DNA of 64,000 nucleotides. It comes from Candidatus Defluviicoccus seviourii. Its GTDB lineage: Bacteria; Pseudomonadota; Alphaproteobacteria; Rhodospirillales; Defluviicoccaceae. Of the stretch, positions 1 to 7,651 are shown in pieces. Location: positions 92,807-156,806 of the forward strand of contig UXAT02000051.1 in the NCBI GenBank assembly GCA_900609035.2. Direction: 5' to 3'. Each line of letters begins with the position of its first letter. Positions within the stretch are counted from its first letter, which is position 1. The notes under the pieces are model-generated. The model worked only from the letters and a program-made list of their open reading frames with translations. It was not told the DNA's origin and ran no database searches. Both the position numbers and the translations under genes were made by a program.

Positions 1-1314
1 GGGAGATTCGAGCGCGGTATCGACGAGTGCGATGAAGCGGGCATCGACAAGGCCGCCGGTCATGGCCGCGGTCCAGTGATGCAGGCCATAGTACATGCCG
101 ATGATGGGCAGGGCCAGCAGCGTGCCGGCAATGGTCAGGAGCGTGATGACGAAGGTGATCGAGCGTTCCGCCATAAGGCGCCGGAACAAGACCATCCCGA
201 TCAGCGCCAGCCCGCCGCCGATCAACGCCAGCACCGAGAGGAACCGCTGATCGAAGCCCAAGACGTCGATCATCCACCAGGTCACGCCGGGTCCCGGCGT
301 CGGCACGGCGCGAAAGGCGAAGATGACGATCGCCGTGCCGAGCAGGATTTGCCGCGCCGCCGGCTCCATCTCCCGCATCAGCCGCTGCATCAGGAAAGCG
401 ACGATCGCCATCGAGCCGGCGAAGATGATCTCCTGGCCGAACGGGAAATCCGCCAGCCCGACGGCGAGTGTGAAGACGACGAACACCAGGCTGCCGCCGA
501 GGATCCACGGGTTCGCGTGCGGTCGCTCGTGGCTGCCGCTTAAGGCCTGCTCAATCGCGGCCTCCGCGAGCCCCGCCGCCCGCAGCCGGCGCACGCTTTG
601 CCGGCGCATCACGCCAGCGAGCACCACGCCCAGGACCGAGATCAGCGGGATCAGCAGCGAGACCCGGTAGACATCCTGATAGATGGCAGCTTTGCCCTCG
701 GGCGAAAGGCTTCCAACGTCGCGGAACAGGTAGAGGTTGATCAGCGCGACGATGATGGTGCCACCGACGATGGCGACGCGGCCTAGGGTCTGCATCGTCG
801 TGTTCATCGATTTGCGCTCGGCCTGGCCGATCGGCCGGCCTGCGTCATCGACCCGCGGCACCGCCTCCACCGTCATCGCGTCGGCAACGACGTCCTGCAG
901 CACGTAGCCGATCGGCGCCAGGAGTGCGTGCAGGACGTACCAGGCGCCGACCGGCATCACCGCCTCCATCGCTGCGCGATCGCCGATCAGCGCTTGCATG
1001 ATGAGGAGGCTCAAGGCGATCAGGCCGGCGCCGAGGTAAACGAGCCCCGCCTTGTGGCGCCAGATCAGGTCGACCACGTGGCCAAGCGGCATCTTGATCG
1101 CCCACGGCATGTTCGCCCAGAAGGCGAGCCCGGCCAGGAACTCGGCCGACAGATCGAGGTATTCCTTGACGAAGAAGGTGCCGACGATGCTGGTGAGGCC
1201 GGAGATGCCGGCTGCCAGGTACACCATCAGCGGCGGCAGGTACGAAAGCCGCAGTTGCCGGCCGAGACCGAGGAAGGTGGCCGCAAAGCGAAGGGGGGCG
1301 GCAGCCAGCGTCAT
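1..1314 (-). CDS. MFS-type transporter, BT1/folate-biopterin-like (partial, 3' end cut)
   Basis: A polytopic inner-membrane protein whose C-terminus runs off the left edge; 438 codons are visible. Read leftward from ATG 1314, it shows repeated hydrophobic segments and, in the first half, charged loops of the kind seen in BT1-type MFS carriers: FWANMPWAIKMPLGHVVDLI (about residues 60-79) and YVLQDVVADAMTVE (about residues 130-145). The start codon overlaps the stop of the radical SAM gene by 4 bp (ATGA), so the two are probably translationally coupled. No internal open frame on the other strand is convincing. Known: BT1 proteins move folates or pterins in protists, cyanobacteria and plastids, but bacterial members are mostly uncharacterised. 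Inference: it moves a substrate linked to the upstream methylase pathway; the actual substrate is unknown. MFS-type fold is likely, BT1 assignment moderate. Confidence 0.7.
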   Translation of the reverse strand, partial: MTLAAAPLRFAATFLGLGRQLRLSYLPPLMVYLAAGISGLTSIVGTFFVKEYLDLSAEFLAGLAFWANMPWAIKMPLGHVVDLIWRHKAGLVYLGAGLIALSLLIMQALIGDRAAMEAVMPVGAWYVLHALLAPIGYVLQDVVADAMTVEAVPRVDDAGRPIGQAERKSMNTTMQTLGRVAIVGGTIIVALINLYLFRDVGSLSPEGKAAIYQDVYRVSLLIPLISVLGVVLAGVMRRQSVRRLRAAGLAEAAIEQALSGSHERPHANPWILGGSLVFVVFTLAVGLADFPFGQEIIFAGSMAIVAFLMQRLMREMEPAARQILLGTAIVIFAFRAVPTPGPGVTWWMIDVLGFDQRFLSVLALIGGGLALIGMVLFRRLMAERSITFVITLLTIAGTLLALPIIGMYYGLHHWTAAMTGGLVDARFIALVDTALESP

Positions 1315-2933
1315 GATTGCGACGTGGCCGCTTCGCTGAACACGACCGGAGTCTCCTCGTCCGCCTCATCGTGGGCGTGCGCCTGGTAGAACGAGGCCTT
1401 CTGCTCGCCACGCACTGCCTCGCGCGTGAACGTGATCAGGTGGTGCGCGACCAAGCCCATGTTGAAGGCGGATTCGATCTGGCCCTGCCGCAAGGCGTGC
1501 CAGACGGCGCGCCAGAACACGCGGCGGTAATCGGCCAGCACCCCGACCCGCAGCGCGAGATTGAGCGCAAGCGTGAGGCCGCGGTGGAGGTTTTGCAACG
1601 TGAGCTGACCCCGCGCCGGCGCCTTGATGCGGTTGGGATAGGTGGCGTTGATCTGGTGGATGAAGCGGCCAAACAGCCGCTCCGGCTCGTAGGTTTCGGC
1701 GATGCAGTGCTTCCAGGTCGCCACGACCTCGGCGTAGGGGCGGGTGAAGCGGACGTTCGATTCCAGCGCCGGATCGAGATCGATCCGATTTTCGCGTTCA
1801 AGCCGGGTCCACAGCGGCGTACCGGGCAGTGCCTGCAACAGATTGATGGTCAGCATCGGAATCCGCGAGTGCTCGACAAATTCGAGCAGCCGCTGGCCGG
1901 ACTCGGCCGTTTCCCCGTCGAGACCCTGGATGATGCCGGAGACCACCTCGATGCCATAGCTGTTGAGCGTCGCGACCGCATCCAAGATCGGCACGCGGAC
2001 GTTCTGCTTCTTGCCCATGCGGTCAAGCATCTCGATTTCCGGCGTTTCGATTCCGGCGAAGACGGTGATGAAATGCGCCTCTCGCATCATGGCCAGGAGC
2101 TCGGGCTCCTTGGCGAGGTTGAGCGTCGCCTCACAGGCAAAGCGCAAGGGATAGCCGTTGCGCTTTTGCCAAGCGACCAGGTGCGGCAAGAGTTCCCGCG
2201 TTGCCTTGCGGTTGGCGATGAAGTTGTCGTCGACGAAGTAGACCGCGGGCGGCCGCGCCTGCGCCAGCATGGCGTCCAGCTCGGCCGTGACCTGTTCCGG
2301 CGTCTTCATCCGCGGCACCCGGCCGTACAAGCCCGGAATATCGCAGAACTCGCACGTAAACGGGCAACCGCTGGAGAACTGGACGCTGCCGATGAAATAG
2401 CGGTCGAGCGGGATCAGGTGGTAGGCGGGTTGGGGAAAGGCGGTCAGCGGCAACCGGGTCTCAGTGGTCAGCCGCACTTGGCCCGCGGTCGGCGCAATCG
2501 AGGCATCGAGGCGTTCGATCAGGCGGTCGGTGGCGCAGCCGATCTCGCCAATGTGCAGGTAGTCGAACTCCGGATAGCTCTCCGGCATCGCCGACGCGGA
2601 CGGCCCGCCCAGGACCGTGACCTTGCCGGCGGCCCGTGCCCGGGCGCCGATTGCGCGAATCTGCGCCGCCTGGATGTGCATGCCAGTTACCAGCACCGCA
2701 TCGGCCCAGGCGAAATCCTCTGCCCGCGCCGGGCCCAAGTTCTCGTCGACGAAGCGCACCTGCCAGCGTTCCGGCAGGTAGGCCGCAATCACCAGCAGCC
2801 CTTGCGGCGGCATGAACGCGCTGACGCGGTGCATCAGCGGATAGGCATGGGAAAAGGTGCCGAATGACGGGCTGTAGGCCGGAAAGACGCATAAGATGCG
2901 TCGCTCATGGCGGATAGCGGCAGGGTAGCGCAT
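1311..2933 (-). CDS. hpnP: B12-binding radical SAM protein, hopanoid C-2 methylase-like (HpnP)
   Basis: 540 residues from ATG 2933, preceded by GGGAGG at good spacing; the open frame extends 38 codons further up but those residues are arginine-rich and atypical. The N-terminal part (about 10-170) looks like a cobalamin-binding Rossmann domain with the stretches FGTFSHAYPL and GMHIQ; the radical SAM cluster is C190-x3-C194-x2-C197 in SSGCPFTCEFCDIPGLYG. The C-terminal region contains VVSGIIQGLD and LTINLLQALPGTPLW, matching the HpnP pattern as I remember it. Known: HpnP methylates C-2 of hopanoids at the membrane, using SAM and cobalamin, and in Rhodopseudomonas and Methylobacterium is stress-controlled. 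No other hopanoid gene is in the window. The stop overlaps the next gene's start. A related class B methylase of another substrate remains possible. Confidence 0.68.
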   Translation of the reverse strand: MRYPAAIRHERRILCVFPAYSPSFGTFSHAYPLMHRVSAFMPPQGLLVIAAYLPERWQVRFVDENLGPARAEDFAWADAVLVTGMHIQAAQIRAIGARARAAGKVTVLGGPSASAMPESYPEFDYLHIGEIGCATDRLIERLDASIAPTAGQVRLTTETRLPLTAFPQPAYHLIPLDRYFIGSVQFSSGCPFTCEFCDIPGLYGRVPRMKTPEQVTAELDAMLAQARPPAVYFVDDNFIANRKATRELLPHLVAWQKRNGYPLRFACEATLNLAKEPELLAMMREAHFITVFAGIETPEIEMLDRMGKKQNVRVPILDAVATLNSYGIEVVSGIIQGLDGETAESGQRLLEFVEHSRIPMLTINLLQALPGTPLWTRLERENRIDLDPALESNVRFTRPYAEVVATWKHCIAETYEPERLFGRFIHQINATYPNRIKAPARGQLTLQNLHRGLTLALNLALRVGVLADYRRVFWRAVWHALRQGQIESAFNMGLVAHHLITFTREAVRGEQKASFYQAHAHDEADEETPVVFSEAATSQS

Positions 2934-3158
2934 GTGGTTTGCCTCCCTTCTCCCGCGCCTTGTGACCCGCAGTGGCAGGCGCGGTTGCGCATGACGGTCC
3001 AGGTTCACGCGAGCGCTACGATCGCTGAGCGCGCGCGCGCAGTCCATGGCCTTGTTTTCCCTTGAGAGTGGAAAGTGTGTGGAGGGGCCGTACGCTCAGA
3101 GAAATGCCCGCCGTCACGGCGGCTCACTGAGCGGCGCAAACCGGCGATCGACGCCGCC

Positions 3159-3284
3159 TCAATAGAATGCGCACGCCAAGAGCAGAACACCAAAAAGCAT
3201 GACGAACGCGATATCAAGCCCGAGCGGCGTCGCCACAACTGAGAGGATGCGTGAGAGGATTGATCTCCAGTGGCCGTTCGCCAT
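3159..3284 (-). CDS. small single-pass membrane protein, 41 aa, unknown
   Basis: A short frame between dprA and hpnP, reading leftward from ATG 3284. It has a strong ribosome binding site (GGAAGG, about 5 nt before the ATG) and encodes a basic N-terminus (MANGHWRSILSR) followed by a hydrophobic helix from about residue 20 to the end (GLDIAFVMLFGVLLLACAFY). This arrangement is typical of small inner-membrane proteins, with the N-terminus probably inside. No similarity is recognised. It lies about 225 bp before hpnP on the same strand, so it could share a transcript with hpnP or have its own promoter in the AT-richer stretch 3300-3400. The good SD and coherent topology argue that it is translated, but there is no homology support. 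Confidence 0.55.
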   Translation of the reverse strand: MANGHWRSILSRILSVVATPLGLDIAFVMLFGVLLLACAFY

Positions 3285-3457
3285 CCCCACCTTCCCCAGA
3301 CATCCCTAATGGCGTTAGGCATTTTAGGAGAATTGCCTATCGATGGTAGAAAAAAAACACCGTGAATTGCAGAAATAGCCTTTCCAAACGTGACGCGGTT
3401 CACACAGTTCACCCTGAAGGGGATTATTATTAGCCCCTTAAGCGTTCATCGCTTGTT

Positions 3458-4624
3458 TCAGGAACCAACCGTCGGCGCCAGCAGGGCGACCCGGTTTCCG
3501 GGATGGCGGTCGATCCGGCCTTCCAGTTCCCACTCCATCAGCGCGGTGTGCACGGTGGCGGCCGGCAGCCCGCAGCGGCGCACCAACTCATCGACAGGCA
3601 TCGGCACCGGCGATAGCAGAGCCAGGATCCGGGCGTGCGCGGCCTCGGCCACCACGGCCAATTCGGTCGCCTCAGAAGGCGCATCGACGTTCGGCACAGG
3701 CGCCGCCGCCACGGCGATTATGCGGGGTGCGGCCGGCCGCACCCGGGAACCGGCGGGTGCGAGAACGCTCAAGACATCGTCCACCGATTCGGTGAGCACG
3801 GCGCCCTGGCGGATCAGGTCGTTGCAGCCACGGGCGCGTGGGTCCAAGGGTGAGCCCGGTACAGCGAACACCTCGCGGCCCTGGTCAAGCGCACAGCGAG
3901 CGGTGATCAGGGATCCCGAATGCAGGTTGGCCTCGATCACCACGACGCCCAGGCTCAACCCCGAGATGAGCCGGTTGCGGCGCGGGAAATGGCGCGCCTG
4001 CGGCGGCATGCCGGCAGGCATTTCGGCAACGATAGCCCCGCCGGCGCCGATGGCATGGTAGAGGTCTGTATTGCTGGGTGGATAGATGACGTCAGCGCCG
4101 CCGGCCAGCACGGCGACGGTGCCGGTCGCCAGCGCGCCCTGGTGCGCGGCGGCGTCAATCCCGCGCGCGAGCCCGGAGACAACGACAAAGCCGGCGGCGC
4201 CCAAGTCGCGGGCCAGCTGCTCGGCAAAGCGTAAGCCGTTCAGGGACGCATTGCGGCTGCCGACGATCGCAACCGCGCGGCGGGCCAGGAGCGCGGCATC
4301 GCCGATCAGGCCCAGCACCGGCGGCGCATCCTCAATCGCGCGCAATAGTGCAGGGTAGTCCGGATCGGCGCTGAACAGCAGCCGGCCGCCGGCACGCGCC
4401 AGCCTTGCGATCTCGTCCGCAGCGTCCGCGGCGGAGGGAATGCGTACGCCGTTGCGACCGCCCTGGCGCGCCAACGGTGGCAAGGCGGCCAAGGCGGCGG
4501 CGGCCGTCCCATAGCGCTTGAGGAGGCGGTGGAAGGTCACCGGCCCCACGTGCTCTGTGCGGATCAGGCGCAACCAGTCGATCCGCTCGGCCTCAGTCAG
4601 GGGCTGGTACGGGCGCGATGACAT
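3458..4624 (-). CDS. dprA: DNA-processing protein DprA
   Basis: 388 residues from ATG 4624; a TTG seven codons earlier also exists, but AGGAAC stands about 9-11 nt before the ATG. DprA binds incoming single-stranded DNA in the cytoplasm and loads RecA during natural transformation. The Rossmann-like core is clear: AIVGSRNAS, VVSGLARGIDAAAHQGAL, GGADVIYPPSN, PRRNRLISGLS and SGSLITARCALDQGREVFAVPG are all hallmark DprA segments. An N-terminal SAM/HhH-like part (LRLIRTEHVGPVTFHRLLKRYG) and a C-terminal winged-helix region (about 320-380, VDELVRRCGLPAATVHTALMEWELEGRI) complete the usual three-part layout. It stands alone here, divergent from the zinc peptidase; no other competence gene is in the window. 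Confidence 0.96.
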   Translation of the reverse strand: MSSRPYQPLTEAERIDWLRLIRTEHVGPVTFHRLLKRYGTAAAALAALPPLARQGGRNGVRIPSAADAADEIARLARAGGRLLFSADPDYPALLRAIEDAPPVLGLIGDAALLARRAVAIVGSRNASLNGLRFAEQLARDLGAAGFVVVSGLARGIDAAAHQGALATGTVAVLAGGADVIYPPSNTDLYHAIGAGGAIVAEMPAGMPPQARHFPRRNRLISGLSLGVVVIEANLHSGSLITARCALDQGREVFAVPGSPLDPRARGCNDLIRQGAVLTESVDDVLSVLAPAGSRVRPAAPRIIAVAAAPVPNVDAPSEATELAVVAEAAHARILALLSPVPMPVDELVRRCGLPAATVHTALMEWELEGRIDRHPGNRVALLAPTVGS

Positions 4625-4830
4625 TCCCAAGTTCCTGTTCGGCAAACCTTGCGCGCGCGAGCGCCGCTGCGGCTACCCCCGTTCGCGGGCAGCCATCGCA
4701 GGCAGGCGGCGGGTAACGCTTGTGGTATGCTCCCGCACCGGATATGCGGGCGGCGTTCGGGCCGCGAACGGAACCGGCGCCGGTGGGTGGTGCGTTGACC
4801 GGCGAAAGGTGTCACGGGGAGAGAAATGCG

Positions 4831-5733
4831 ATGCGGTGGCAAGGGCGACGGGAGAGTGGCAACGTCGAGGACCGGCGTGGCTCGGGCATGGGCAGCCGGC
4901 TGCCGATCGGCGGCCGTGGTGGCATCATGGGCGGCGGCATCGGCGCCATCATTTTGGTGGTTCTGGCGCTGATCTTCGGCTTCGATCCATCTTTCCTGTT
5001 GCAGATGGGCGGCGGGCCGACTTCCTACGAGCAACCGCAGACGGTACCCGGGGCGGGCGCCATGCCGGGCCAGATCGACGCCGGCGGCAGCGACGATCTG
5101 AAGCGGTTCGTCGCCGTTGTTCTGGCCGAAACCGAGGATACCTGGAACCAGATCTTCACGGCGTCGAACAAGCAGTATCAGGAGCCGCAGCTGGTCCTCT
5201 TTAATGGCGCGGTCGACTCGGCCTGCGGCTATGCCAGCGCCGCCGTCGGCCCCTTCTATTGCCCGGGCGATCAGAGGGTCTACCTCGACCTCGCCTTCTT
5301 CCGTGAAATGGAGCAGCGCTTCGGCGCCCAGGGCGACTTTGCCAAGGCCTACGTCATCGCTCACGAGGTCGGCCACCATGTGCAGACCCTGCTCGGCATC
5401 TCGCCGCGGGTCGAGGCGATGCAGCGTCAGGTGTCGAAGGTGGAGGCAAACCAGTTGCTGGTCCGACTCGAACTGCAGGCCGACTGCTTCGCCGGCGTCT
5501 GGGCGCACCGCACGCATGCCCGCACCCAAATCCTCGAACAAGGCGACATCGAGGAAGCGCTCAATGCCGCCAATGCGATCGGCGACGACCGCATGCAGCG
5601 CCGCGCGCAAGGCTATGTGGTGCCGGACTCGTTTACCCACGGCTCATCAGAACAGCGCGTGCGCTGGTTCCGCCGTGGCCTCGAAGCGGGCAAGCCCGGC
5701 GCGTGCGACACTTTCGCCGCGGCCCAGCTGTAG
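4831..5733 (+). CDS. neutral zinc metallopeptidase, YpfJ family
   Basis: 300 residues from ATG 4831, with GGGGAGAG upstream; the longer frame from 4720 lacks a ribosome binding site. Residues 1-30 are glycine/arginine-rich, residues 31-50 form one membrane helix (IMGGGIGAIILVVLALIFGF), and the rest is a probable periplasmic or surface-exposed zinc peptidase domain of the YpfJ (neutral_zn_met, PF04228) type. The zinc-binding HEVGHH is at 178-183, followed by ELQADCFAGVWAH, the third-ligand region conserved in the family. Substrates are not known for most members. It is divergent from dprA across 206 bp and is followed by the ackA-like repeat at 5784. Family assignment is firm; biological role is open. 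Confidence 0.93.
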   Translation: MRWQGRRESGNVEDRRGSGMGSRLPIGGRGGIMGGGIGAIILVVLALIFGFDPSFLLQMGGGPTSYEQPQTVPGAGAMPGQIDAGGSDDLKRFVAVVLAETEDTWNQIFTASNKQYQEPQLVLFNGAVDSACGYASAAVGPFYCPGDQRVYLDLAFFREMEQRFGAQGDFAKAYVIAHEVGHHVQTLLGISPRVEAMQRQVSKVEANQLLVRLELQADCFAGVWAHRTHARTQILEQGDIEEALNAANAIGDDRMQRRAQGYVVPDSFTHGSSEQRVRWFRRGLEAGKPGACDTFAAAQL

Positions 5734-5783
5734 CGCACGAGGGACAAGAGCGCGCTCGGACGGCGCGATGACTGCCGCCTAGC

Positions 5784-5815
5784 CTTACCCGCCCGCGAGC
5801 AAGGCGGACGTGTGC
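5784..5815. repeat. 32-bp direct repeat, left copy (matches ackA 3' end)
   Basis: Positions 5784-5815 match 6464-6495 in the same orientation at 30 of 32 positions (differences at 5789 and 5802). Read on the minus strand it would encode HTSALLAGG-stop, whereas the genuine ackA C-terminus is HTSAVLAGV-stop. Sequence upstream of the match does not resemble ackA, so this is not a full degraded second kinase copy. The two copies bracket the hicAB module with a 680-bp period, like the attL/attR of an element that enters the 3' end of a gene. Confidence 0.85.
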
Positions 5816-5917
5816 CTCAGGAATACGCCTTCAGGGCATTCTGAGCCACGCGCGCTCCTTTCCAGATCGCGTCCACGGAACTTTTTGTCCGGACCTGCAG
5901 ATTGCGCGCGCGTGCGG

Positions 5918-6142
5918 CTACGCTGCGATCTCAATGTACTCGACACAACTGGTGGGTTCCGCAATGGCGATGCCGTCGGAGCGCAAGCCTTCGATGTGAA
6001 AGGCGATTGCTTCGCGCAGGCGCTCCGCGGCTTCTTCTACGCTGGCACCCGTGGCGACGCAGCCCGGAAGGTCCGGCACATAGCCGGAGAAATTATCCCC
6101 CGCCCGTTCGATCACGACGGCATAGCGCATCGGCCGGCTCAC
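5918..6142 (-). CDS. hicB: HicB-family antitoxin
   Basis: 74 residues with the HicB partial RNase H-like fold: MRYAVVIERAGDNFSGYVPDLPGC (first strands and conserved PDLPGC), then ASVEEAAERLREAIAFHIEGL. This is a short HicB without an added DNA-binding domain. It overlaps the hicA stop by 4 bp and lies downstream of it (order hicA then hicB). HicB neutralises the HicA mRNA interferase and, in characterised cases, takes part in autoregulation of the pair. The gene sits inside the 680-bp segment bounded by ackA-derived repeats, suggesting it arrived with a small mobile unit. Confidence 0.88.
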   Translation of the reverse strand: MSRPMRYAVVIERAGDNFSGYVPDLPGCVATGASVEEAAERLREAIAFHIEGLRSDGIAIAEPTSCVEYIEIAA

Positions 6143-6327
6143 CTTTTCAACCCCGCCTGTTTCAAAATGCTGCTCAACGTCCCGGGAGCAAGTTCATCGC
6201 TGCGCTTGCCTGCGATCGTCACCCGCCCCGGTTTCAGCGGATGCTTGAACTGGCGGTGACTGCCCCGCGTGGTCACGAGGATCCAGCCATCCGACTTCAG
6301 CATGCGGACGACATCCCCGACCTTCAT
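6139..6327 (-). CDS. hicA: HicA-family toxin (mRNA interferase)
   Basis: 62 residues forming a compact dsRBD-like HicA domain: MKVGDVVRMLKSDGW, then TTRGSHRQFKHP, which holds the conserved G-S-H catalytic histidine (residue 24), then VTIAGKRSDELAPGTLSSILKQAGL. Known HicA proteins are ribosome-independent mRNA nucleases active in the cytoplasm. It is the first gene of the pair, overlapping hicB by 4 bp. No strong Shine-Dalgarno precedes ATG 6327. The catalytic His is present, so the toxin is probably functional. Confidence 0.9.
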   Translation of the reverse strand: MKVGDVVRMLKSDGWILVTTRGSHRQFKHPLKPGRVTIAGKRSDELAPGTLSSILKQAGLKR

Positions 6328-6463
6328 TGGCTCAGGCTAGCAGAACTGCCGCCACCATGGAAGCGACGCTGGGTCGACCAGTTCGCCGCTGAACCCGGCC
6401 GGCGCGAAGATCCATTGGCAGTGCCCAGGTGGAGAGGAGCCGGCACGGTGCGCGAACTTTGTG

Positions 6464-6495
6464 CTTACACGCCCGCGAGCACGGCGGACGTGTGC
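6464..6495. repeat. 32-bp direct repeat, right copy (within ackA 3' end)
   Basis: This is the intact copy, forming the last codons and stop of ackA (stop 6467-6465). It pairs with 5784-5815 at 30 of 32 positions. Placement at the extreme 3' end of a coding gene, with the gene reading frame preserved, is what site-specific integration into a gene end leaves behind. Confidence 0.85.
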
Positions 6496-7646
6496 AGCGC
6501 GATCATCAGTTCCTCGTCGGTGGGGATGACCCACACCGAGACTTCGCTGTCGGCGCTCGTGATGCACGGGCCGCCGCGGGCGTTGGCGGCGTCATCCAGG
6601 CGGATGCCGAGCCACGAAGCGGCGCGACACACACGCGCGCGAATGTCGGGCGCGTGCTCGCCGATGCCGGCGGTGAAGACGAGCGCATCCAGGCCGCCGA
6701 GGGCCGCTGTCAGCGCGCCTAAGTGCTTGTTGATGTGGTAGCAGAACAGCGCAATCGCTTGCTCCGCCGCCGGCTCGGCACTCGCCAGGAGATCGCGCAT
6801 GTCGTTGGAGATGCCCGAGACCCCCAACAGACCGCACTCCTTGTACAAGAGGCGTTCGATCGCCTTCGCATCCATGCCGAGTGCTTGCATGCAGTACAAG
6901 AGAACGCCCGGATCGAGCGCGCCCGGCCGGGTGCCCATCGGCAGGCCATCCAAGCCGCTGAAGCCGAGTGTGCTCTCGACGCTCGCGCCGTCCTTGATCG
7001 CGCACATGCTGGCACCGCTGCCCAGGTGCGCCACAACGACGCGCGAGGCTGCGGGTGCGAACTGCGGCAGCGTGCGGGCGATGAACTCGTAGGAAAGGCC
7101 ATGGAAGCCGTAGCGGCGGACCCCGCGCGCGCGCAAATGTGCCGGCAGCGCCAGCAGCTGCGCCACCGGCGGCAGGGTGCGGTGAAAGGCGTTGTCGAAG
7201 CAGGCGATCTGCGGCAGCTGGGCGTCCAGCCGGCTCAGCGCGCGGATGGCGGCCAGATTGTGCGGCAGGTGCAGCGGGAAGAACGGCACCAGCTCAGCAA
7301 TTTCCTCGATGATGGCCGCGGTCAGCAGAGTTGGCCGGTCGTAGGCAGACCCGCCAAACACGACCCGATGGCCGGCCGCGATCAGCCGCGCGCCAGACGC
7401 TTGCGTCCTGATCCACTCCAGGATGAAGGCGATCGCATCCTCATGCGACAGCGCGGAGCCGCGCGGCCAGTCGTGCGTGTCGAGCGTCTTACCTTCTGCA
7501 TCCTTGACGGCGAAGAACGGATCGGAGCCAATGCCATCAAGGACGCCCCTGACGAGGAGACGCGGATCGGCGGCTCCGTCGGCCGCGTAGCCGGCGAACT
7601 TGATGCTGGATGAGCCGGCATTGATGACGAGGATCGCGTCCGTCAT
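6465..7646 (-). CDS. ackA: acetate kinase
   Basis: 393 residues, the usual family length. AckA interconverts acetyl phosphate plus ADP with acetate plus ATP in the cytosol. Visible signatures are the N-terminal VINAGSSSIKFA phosphate loop, AGHRVVFGG, the FDNAFHRTLP segment, YGFHGLSYEFI with its active-site histidine, HLGSGASMCA, GLPMGTRPGALDPG with the catalytic Arg/Asp region, and FTAGIGEHAPDIR near the C-terminus. It is the third gene of a probable operon after the SpoIIAA-like gene and the MaoC-phosphotransacetylase fusion (5-bp gap), so acyl-CoA is taken to acyl phosphate and on to acid plus ATP. The 3' end carries one copy of the direct repeat around hicAB. A propionate or butyrate preference cannot be excluded from sequence. 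Confidence 0.96.
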   Translation of the reverse strand: MTDAILVINAGSSSIKFAGYAADGAADPRLLVRGVLDGIGSDPFFAVKDAEGKTLDTHDWPRGSALSHEDAIAFILEWIRTQASGARLIAAGHRVVFGGSAYDRPTLLTAAIIEEIAELVPFFPLHLPHNLAAIRALSRLDAQLPQIACFDNAFHRTLPPVAQLLALPAHLRARGVRRYGFHGLSYEFIARTLPQFAPAASRVVVAHLGSGASMCAIKDGASVESTLGFSGLDGLPMGTRPGALDPGVLLYCMQALGMDAKAIERLLYKECGLLGVSGISNDMRDLLASAEPAAEQAIALFCYHINKHLGALTAALGGLDALVFTAGIGEHAPDIRARVCRAASWLGIRLDDAANARGGPCITSADSEVSVWVIPTDEELMIALHTSAVLAGV

Positions 7647-7651
7647 CGCCG

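Noticed and set aside
1317..2867. 516-codon frame opposite hpnP
   Set aside because: Shadow; radical SAM motif lies on the minus strand.
3417..3439. AAGGGG...CCCCTT hairpin after dprA
   Set aside because: Six-pair stem with an 11-nt loop and no T-run in the dprA direction; too weak to call.
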